Source: Sideroxydans sp. (GTDB lineage: Bacteria; Pseudomonadota; Gammaproteobacteria; Burkholderiales; Gallionellaceae). From it: a DNA stretch of 33,977 bases. Position numbers and translations under genes: made by a program. Numbering within the stretch: position 1 is the stretch's first letter; each line of letters starts with the position of its first letter. Below, piece after piece: positions 29,183 to 33,977 of the stretch. The stretch spans positions 1 to 33,977 of the forward strand of contig JAGVNQ010000078.1 in the NCBI GenBank assembly GCA_020053195.1, read 5' to 3'. Below the pieces are notes generated by a model that worked only from the letters and a program-made list of their open reading frames with translations, did not search any database and was not told the DNA's origin.

Positions 29183-30216
29183 GGTTTCCTCTTCTGGCGA
29201 GTGCCGAACACGCGCGGCTGGGTGTATTGGTCAATGAACGGGGTGAGCGCGTTGCCGATCAGGATGGCGTACATCACGCCTTCGGTGAGACCGCCAAAAT
29301 AGCGGATCATCACCGTCAGCACGCCGATCAGCGCGCCGTAAATCCACACGCCCACGGGAGTCACCGGCGAAGTCGCCATGTCGGTCGCCATATACACCGC
29401 GCCCAGCATCAGACCGCCGGACAGCAACACGAAAGTCGGAGCGGGGAAATGCGCCGGGTTATATAACTGGAACAGCCACGCGGTGAGTGCCGCCGAACCC
29501 AGTACCGCCAGCGGGATACGCCAATCCATAAACTTGCGCGCGGCCAGATAAACGCCGCACAACAAAATCAGCAGAGCCGAAGTTTCGCCGGTGGAAGCAG
29601 TCACCGCGCCGGATAACAAATCTTGCGCCGAGGCGGTGATGTTCTCGAACTTCCAGCGCGCCAGCGGGGTTGCCCCGGTGAACGCATCCACGCTTTGTTG
29701 CTTGACCCATTCCACCACATCGGGCGGCATCATCAGCGGCGCGGTCAGCGTGGTCGGCACAAATTCGCTGAAGCGGTTGGCTGCAAACGCCGGAACCCAG
29801 GTGGTGATGGCTACCGGGAACGCGGCCTGCACGAACGCGCGGCCAATCAAGGCGGGGTTAAACACGTTGTTACCCAGCCCGCCGAACAAAGCCTTGCCCA
29901 GCGCGATAGCCACAAAACCCGCCACCACGCCCATCCACAGCGGGAACGAGGGCGGCAGCGTGAGCGCCAGCAACACACCGGTGATGGTCGCGCTCCAGTC
30001 ACCTATGCTGCTGGGCTGTGCAGATGCGCGGTTGAACCAGCGTTCGGTCAACAGACAAGTGGCGGTGATGGTCAGCAACAAGGCCAGCGCCGACAGGCCG
30101 TATTGCCACACCGAGAAGCCGCACACGGGCAGCAGCGACAACACCACATGTTTCATGATGGTGGGCACGTTGCGCTCGCTGATCTGGTGCGGTGATGTAC
30201 GAAGTTCCATGCTCAT
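29179..30216 (-). CDS. rnfD: Rnf complex subunit RnfD
   Basis: ITGVLLALTLPPSFPLWMGVVAGFVAIALGKALFGGLGNNVFNPALIGRAFV; FTGATPL flavinylation-type motif. Confidence 0.95.
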   Translation of the reverse strand: MSMELRTSPHQISERNVPTIMKHVVLSLLPVCGFSVWQYGLSALALLLTITATCLLTERWFNRASAQPSSIGDWSATITGVLLALTLPPSFPLWMGVVAGFVAIALGKALFGGLGNNVFNPALIGRAFVQAAFPVAITTWVPAFAANRFSEFVPTTLTAPLMMPPDVVEWVKQQSVDAFTGATPLARWKFENITASAQDLLSGAVTASTGETSALLILLCGVYLAARKFMDWRIPLAVLGSAALTAWLFQLYNPAHFPAPTFVLLSGGLMLGAVYMATDMATSPVTPVGVWIYGALIGVLTVMIRYFGGLTEGVMYAILIGNALTPFIDQYTQPRVFGTRQKRKP

Positions 30217-31553
30217 GATTTCGCCTTTTCACGGTTGATCGCTTTGGCGATGCGGAATTGTTGTACCAGCGGAATGTGCGACGGGCAAACGTAGCTACAA
30301 CAGCCGCACTCGAAACAGCGGTCCAAGTTGTAGCGTTCGGCCATTTCCGCGTATTCGCGTTTGGCTGCCAGCAAGCCCAGTTGCGACGGGTTGAGGAACT
30401 TGGGGCACACGTTCACGCATTCGCCGCATTTGATGCAGGCATACACGCGCGCTTCTTCTTGCGGCAGTTGCGATTTGCCGAATGCCAGCACACCGGAAGT
30501 ACCTTTGGTGACCGGCACATCCAGCGACGAGATGGTCATGCCCATCATCGGCCCGCCCAGAATGATCTCTTTGGCGCTGCTTGCAGCACCCACCTGTTCC
30601 AGCAGGAAACGCAACGGCGTGCCGATGGGCACGATGTAGTTGCCGGGTTTTTCTACCGCAGGCCCGGCCACCGTGAGCACGCGCTCCACCAAGCCTTCCC
30701 CGGCGGGCAACAGCCGCCCGAGATACGCCAGCGTCATCACGTTGTTGACCAGCACACCCACCGCAGCGGGACGCTGACCGGCGGGCACTTCGCGTCCGAG
30801 CAGCGCGTAGATCAGCGTCTCTTCCGCGCCTTGCGGGTATTTGGTTTCAATCGCTTTGACTTGAATTGTGCTGTCGGCGGGCAATGCGGCTTGGATCGCG
30901 GCAATCGCATCCGGCTTGTTGTCTTCCACGCCGATGATCGCGCGCGGTGCGCCACTGACTTTCATGGCGTAACCGATGCCGCGAATCAAGTCCTGCGTGC
31001 GCTCGACCATAATGCGGTGGTCGCAGGTGAGAAAGGGTTCACATTCCGCGCCGTTCACCACCAGCGTGTCGATGGTCACATCCGGCGGCACGCTGAGTTT
31101 GACGTGAGCCGGGAAAGTTGCGCCGCCCAAGCCGGAAATTCCGGTGTCCTGTATCGCTGCCAGCAAGGCTTTTTTGTCCAGACTTTCGACATCGCGCGGT
31201 GCGCTGACCATCACCGATTGCGGGTCGGCCTGATACACGCGAATGGTGATGGAATCCACCATTTTGCCGCTGGCCGATGGCATGAATCCGATTGCTTCCA
31301 CCACGCCAGTGGCGGGCGCGTGAACCGGCAGCGAAACGAAGCCGTCCGCCGTGGCGATGACCTGCCCGCGCAACACCTCCTGCCCCACGCTCACGCAACA
31401 CACGGCGGGTTTGCCGATGTGTTGCGACAGCGGCACGATTAGACGCGGCGCAAATGGCAAGCGTCGAATCGGCAAACTTCCGGTCTCTTTATGGTAGGCC
31501 GGATGGATGCCGTGTTCGAAAGTCGCCGTCCTATTAAAGAAAGGCAGGCGCAT
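30213..31553 (-). CDS. rnfC: Rnf complex subunit RnfC
   Basis: GISGLGGATFPAHVKL, NGAECEPFLTCDHRIM, two 4Fe-4S motifs CIKCGECVNVCP and CFECGCCSYVCP. Confidence 0.96.
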   Translation of the reverse strand: MRLPFFNRTATFEHGIHPAYHKETGSLPIRRLPFAPRLIVPLSQHIGKPAVCCVSVGQEVLRGQVIATADGFVSLPVHAPATGVVEAIGFMPSASGKMVDSITIRVYQADPQSVMVSAPRDVESLDKKALLAAIQDTGISGLGGATFPAHVKLSVPPDVTIDTLVVNGAECEPFLTCDHRIMVERTQDLIRGIGYAMKVSGAPRAIIGVEDNKPDAIAAIQAALPADSTIQVKAIETKYPQGAEETLIYALLGREVPAGQRPAAVGVLVNNVMTLAYLGRLLPAGEGLVERVLTVAGPAVEKPGNYIVPIGTPLRFLLEQVGAASSAKEIILGGPMMGMTISSLDVPVTKGTSGVLAFGKSQLPQEEARVYACIKCGECVNVCPKFLNPSQLGLLAAKREYAEMAERYNLDRCFECGCCSYVCPSHIPLVQQFRIAKAINREKAKS

Positions 31554-31554
31554 A

Positions 31555-33977
31555 TCAGTTGAACTTGGCCGCGCGTAACTTCAGCTTGTCCAGGTTCGCC
31601 TCGCTTGCGTTCCACGGTGTGCCCGGATGGATGATGCCCGCCGTGCATTTTTCCGCCGCCTTGACGATGTCCAGATAACTGCCCGCTTTGGCGTTCAGCA
31701 CGATGGCTTTTTTGTTCGCGTCGTAGCCGAAGATTTTCGGGTTGATGTTCATACATTCGTCGCAGGCCGTACATTCCGGCGTATCAATCCACACCGGCTC
31801 GTAACCGTCGGCAGAAGGCGCGGATGCTGTCGCGGCAGACGCGGCGGCAGAAGCGCCACCGCTCAAACCGGAAGACAGTTGCGCGATCAATTCCTGACGC
31901 ACGCGGTTGGCGATTTCGGCCTCGTTTGCGCCCGCTCCACCCTTGCTGCTCAAGTCTTTGAGCTGGTGCCAGAAGCGCAGGCGCTCTTCGCAGGAACGTA
32001 CCATTTCCACCGACACCAACACGCGCATCAGGCGCTGTTTCTTGTCCACCGCCCAGATGAACGGGAACTTGCCTTCGCGGTCGCCTTCATCCATGTTGAG
32101 GAAGTCGGCCAGCAACACTTGATCGTCATTCCAGGTTTCCGGAGGCGCTTTTTTGAACTGCTTGCCGAAGCGACCTTCGGTCACTGCAAAATCGGCGAAC
32201 GTCATGGTCAGGTTCATCGCCTTCTTCGCGCCGGTTTCGTCCACGTAGTCGAGGTTGTATGTCGGCCAGTCGGACTCCAGCGCCGGGTTGCCTTCCAGTG
32301 TGGTGCATTCGGAGAAGGTCACGCCCAGATCGGGGTTGTAGCGGAACAGCGGGAAAGCGCGCGCTTCCATGGCCATCTTGCTTTGCGCCACCGCGCTGCT
32401 GTCGCTCACGCCATGTTCCGGCGGGCAAACGGCATAAGCGTTGAACAAAGCCGGACGGCGGGTGTTGAGACCGTCGATGAAACTTTCCAGCATGTGCGTG
32501 ATATTGCCTTGCGACACTTGCGCCACGAACGAGGTGCGGTGCGCCATGCCGATCACGCTGATTTCTTTGCGTTGTTCGGTCTTGCCGTGCTGGCTTGCGC
32601 CGTAGGGCGACATGTCAGCCACTTGGCCGATAAAGCCGGAAGTGCAGGCTTGGCCGCCGGTGTTGGAATACACCTGCGTATCCACGATCAAAATCTTGAC
32701 CGGTTTGCCCGACATCAGTGCGCGCGACAGATTCTGGAAGCCGATGTCGAACATCGCACCGTCGCCGCCGATGGCGACCACGGGCGGGCACAAATGCCAT
32801 TCTTCGTCGGTGATTTGTTCCCAGTTGAAGCGGGCGAAGAAAGCTTCGTGTTCTGCCGGTTCATAACCGCCCGCAATTTCCATTTCGGCTTGGCGCACGA
32901 CTTTGAAGCCTTCCACCATATTGCACATGTGGCCTTCAAACACGCCCATCGCCACCGACGGCGAATCCTGGAACAGGTGCGAAGTCCACGGGAACGGGTA
33001 AGGGTTGAACGGGTAAGTGGATGCCCACACCGAAGTACATCCGGTCGAGTTGACCACGCCCATCTCGGCGCGACCGTTTTTGCCCGGGCCTTCCATGTAA
33101 CGCCAGCGCAGGTCTTTGAGTTTTGCCAGCATCTGGCTGACGCGGCGCAGCCATTGCGGGTCTATCGGCTGACCGGGGTTTTTGGCTAACAGGGTTTGCG
33201 ACAAGTTAGCCAAGGTCAAATCCTGACCGGCGTGCGCTTGGATGGCCTGCATCAGCGCTTGCGGGTCGGTGAGGTCAACCGAACTGCTGAGTTTCAGGCG
33301 GATGTGGTTTTCCAGATTGGCTATCAGCGTGTCCAGCTTGCTCAGATATTTTTTCACGCGCGGCTGCATCAGCGCGGTGACCGTGCTGGTGAACAGGTGG
33401 ATGGTGCCTTTTTCGCCGCAGCCCAGACACGCGCCGTCGCCGCACACCATGGATTGGTAGTTGTGTTTGTCCAGCAGCAGCGTTTCCAGCGCGCCGACTT
33501 TTTCGTCCAGATCGTCGATGCGGGAAAATTGCGGCGGCGTGGTCGGCAGGTCGAGCCAGAAACTCCAGTCGCTACGCATCTCTTCGATGCTTTGCTGGGT
33601 CTGCGTGACCATGGTCAGCGCATTGTCGCCGCACACTTCCACGCACAAGGCGCAGCCTTTGCATGTGTAGGGGTTGATGGTGATGGAGAACAAACCGCCC
33701 GCGCCTTTTTCCTTCTTTTCTTTCTGTGTCCAGTAAGGTTTGGTGGTGGCGAATTTGAAACTGCCCAGCGCTTCGCGCAGCAAATCAAGTTCGGCTTGCA
33801 ATTTGTCGCGTTCTTCGCCCTGTGTTGCGTCTTCGGTGAACGCTTCGGTGATGGCGTTGGCCAGCAAAGCGCGCACATCCAGCCCGTCTTTTTCCAGCGC
33901 ATTGCGCAATTTCTTGTCGATGACGCGCGTGATCTTGCGCAGGAAACGGGTGGGGCGACCACCGGTTTCGATGTTCT
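31555..33977 (-). CDS. Pyruvate:ferredoxin (flavodoxin) oxidoreductase-like protein, partial (delta and TPP-binding domains plus C-terminal ferredoxin domain)
   Basis: 4Fe-4S INPYTCKGCALCVEVCGDNAL, TPP region GDGACLGCGEKGTIH/GGDGAMFDIGFQNLSRALMSGKPVKILIVDTQVYSNTGGQ, C-terminal CTACDECMNINPKIFGYDANKKAIVLNAK...EKC; frame stays open to the right edge. Confidence 0.9.
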   Translation of the reverse strand, partial: NIETGGRPTRFLRKITRVIDKKLRNALEKDGLDVRALLANAITEAFTEDATQGEERDKLQAELDLLREALGSFKFATTKPYWTQKEKKEKGAGGLFSITINPYTCKGCALCVEVCGDNALTMVTQTQQSIEEMRSDWSFWLDLPTTPPQFSRIDDLDEKVGALETLLLDKHNYQSMVCGDGACLGCGEKGTIHLFTSTVTALMQPRVKKYLSKLDTLIANLENHIRLKLSSSVDLTDPQALMQAIQAHAGQDLTLANLSQTLLAKNPGQPIDPQWLRRVSQMLAKLKDLRWRYMEGPGKNGRAEMGVVNSTGCTSVWASTYPFNPYPFPWTSHLFQDSPSVAMGVFEGHMCNMVEGFKVVRQAEMEIAGGYEPAEHEAFFARFNWEQITDEEWHLCPPVVAIGGDGAMFDIGFQNLSRALMSGKPVKILIVDTQVYSNTGGQACTSGFIGQVADMSPYGASQHGKTEQRKEISVIGMAHRTSFVAQVSQGNITHMLESFIDGLNTRRPALFNAYAVCPPEHGVSDSSAVAQSKMAMEARAFPLFRYNPDLGVTFSECTTLEGNPALESDWPTYNLDYVDETGAKKAMNLTMTFADFAVTEGRFGKQFKKAPPETWNDDQVLLADFLNMDEGDREGKFPFIWAVDKKQRLMRVLVSVEMVRSCEERLRFWHQLKDLSSKGGAGANEAEIANRVRQELIAQLSSGLSGGASAAASAATASAPSADGYEPVWIDTPECTACDECMNINPKIFGYDANKKAIVLNAKAGSYLDIVKAAEKCTAGIIHPGTPWNASEANLDKLKLRAAKFN

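Noticed and set aside
30258-31442. 394-aa plus-strand ORF opposite rnfC
   Set aside because: Antisense shadow of rnfC; no start context or family signature.
31627-33189. 520-aa plus-strand ORF opposite the PFOR gene
   Set aside because: Low-complexity His/Arg/Val-rich antisense frame; the minus-strand frame has clear PFOR motifs.

Overview
The window is a chromosomal segment of a GC-rich proteobacterium, probably betaproteobacterial (inferred from gene content, not tested). Most of it is a housekeeping backbone: rsmI / lpoA-like / yraN / diaA-gmhA-like / BON lipoprotein / rfaE2 / DUF971 / ubiE; yjdM (phnA-like); ntrC-ntrB; glnA; a CDF transporter; uppP; thiC with a TPP riboswitch; ppsA; and an rnfCDGEA operon downstream of a pyruvate:ferredoxin-oxidoreductase-like gene that runs off the right edge. 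Four things stand out. (1) An island at about 16.5-21.2 kb between ykgJ and thiC holds an orphan DUF1778 antitoxin, a Dcm-like methylase with an N-terminal HTH, a 93-aa unknown ORF, vsr, an EcoRII-N-like/HNH fusion nuclease, and a Fic protein. Fragments of the 5' end of ykgJ and the 3' end of thiC are duplicated inside it. (2) An mqsRA toxin-antitoxin module sits between two direct copies of a conserved hairpin repeat and has a palindromic candidate operator. (3) The Rnf operon has no recognisable RnfB; a translationally coupled 61-aa membrane protein with a Cys-rich tail occupies that position, next to a PFOR carrying a tethered C-terminal ferredoxin domain. (4) At least seven intergenic palindromic repeat families are present, some supplying stop codons or C-terminal tails to adjacent genes, and one copy is nested inside another. 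All assignments come from reading motifs by eye; no database searches were run.
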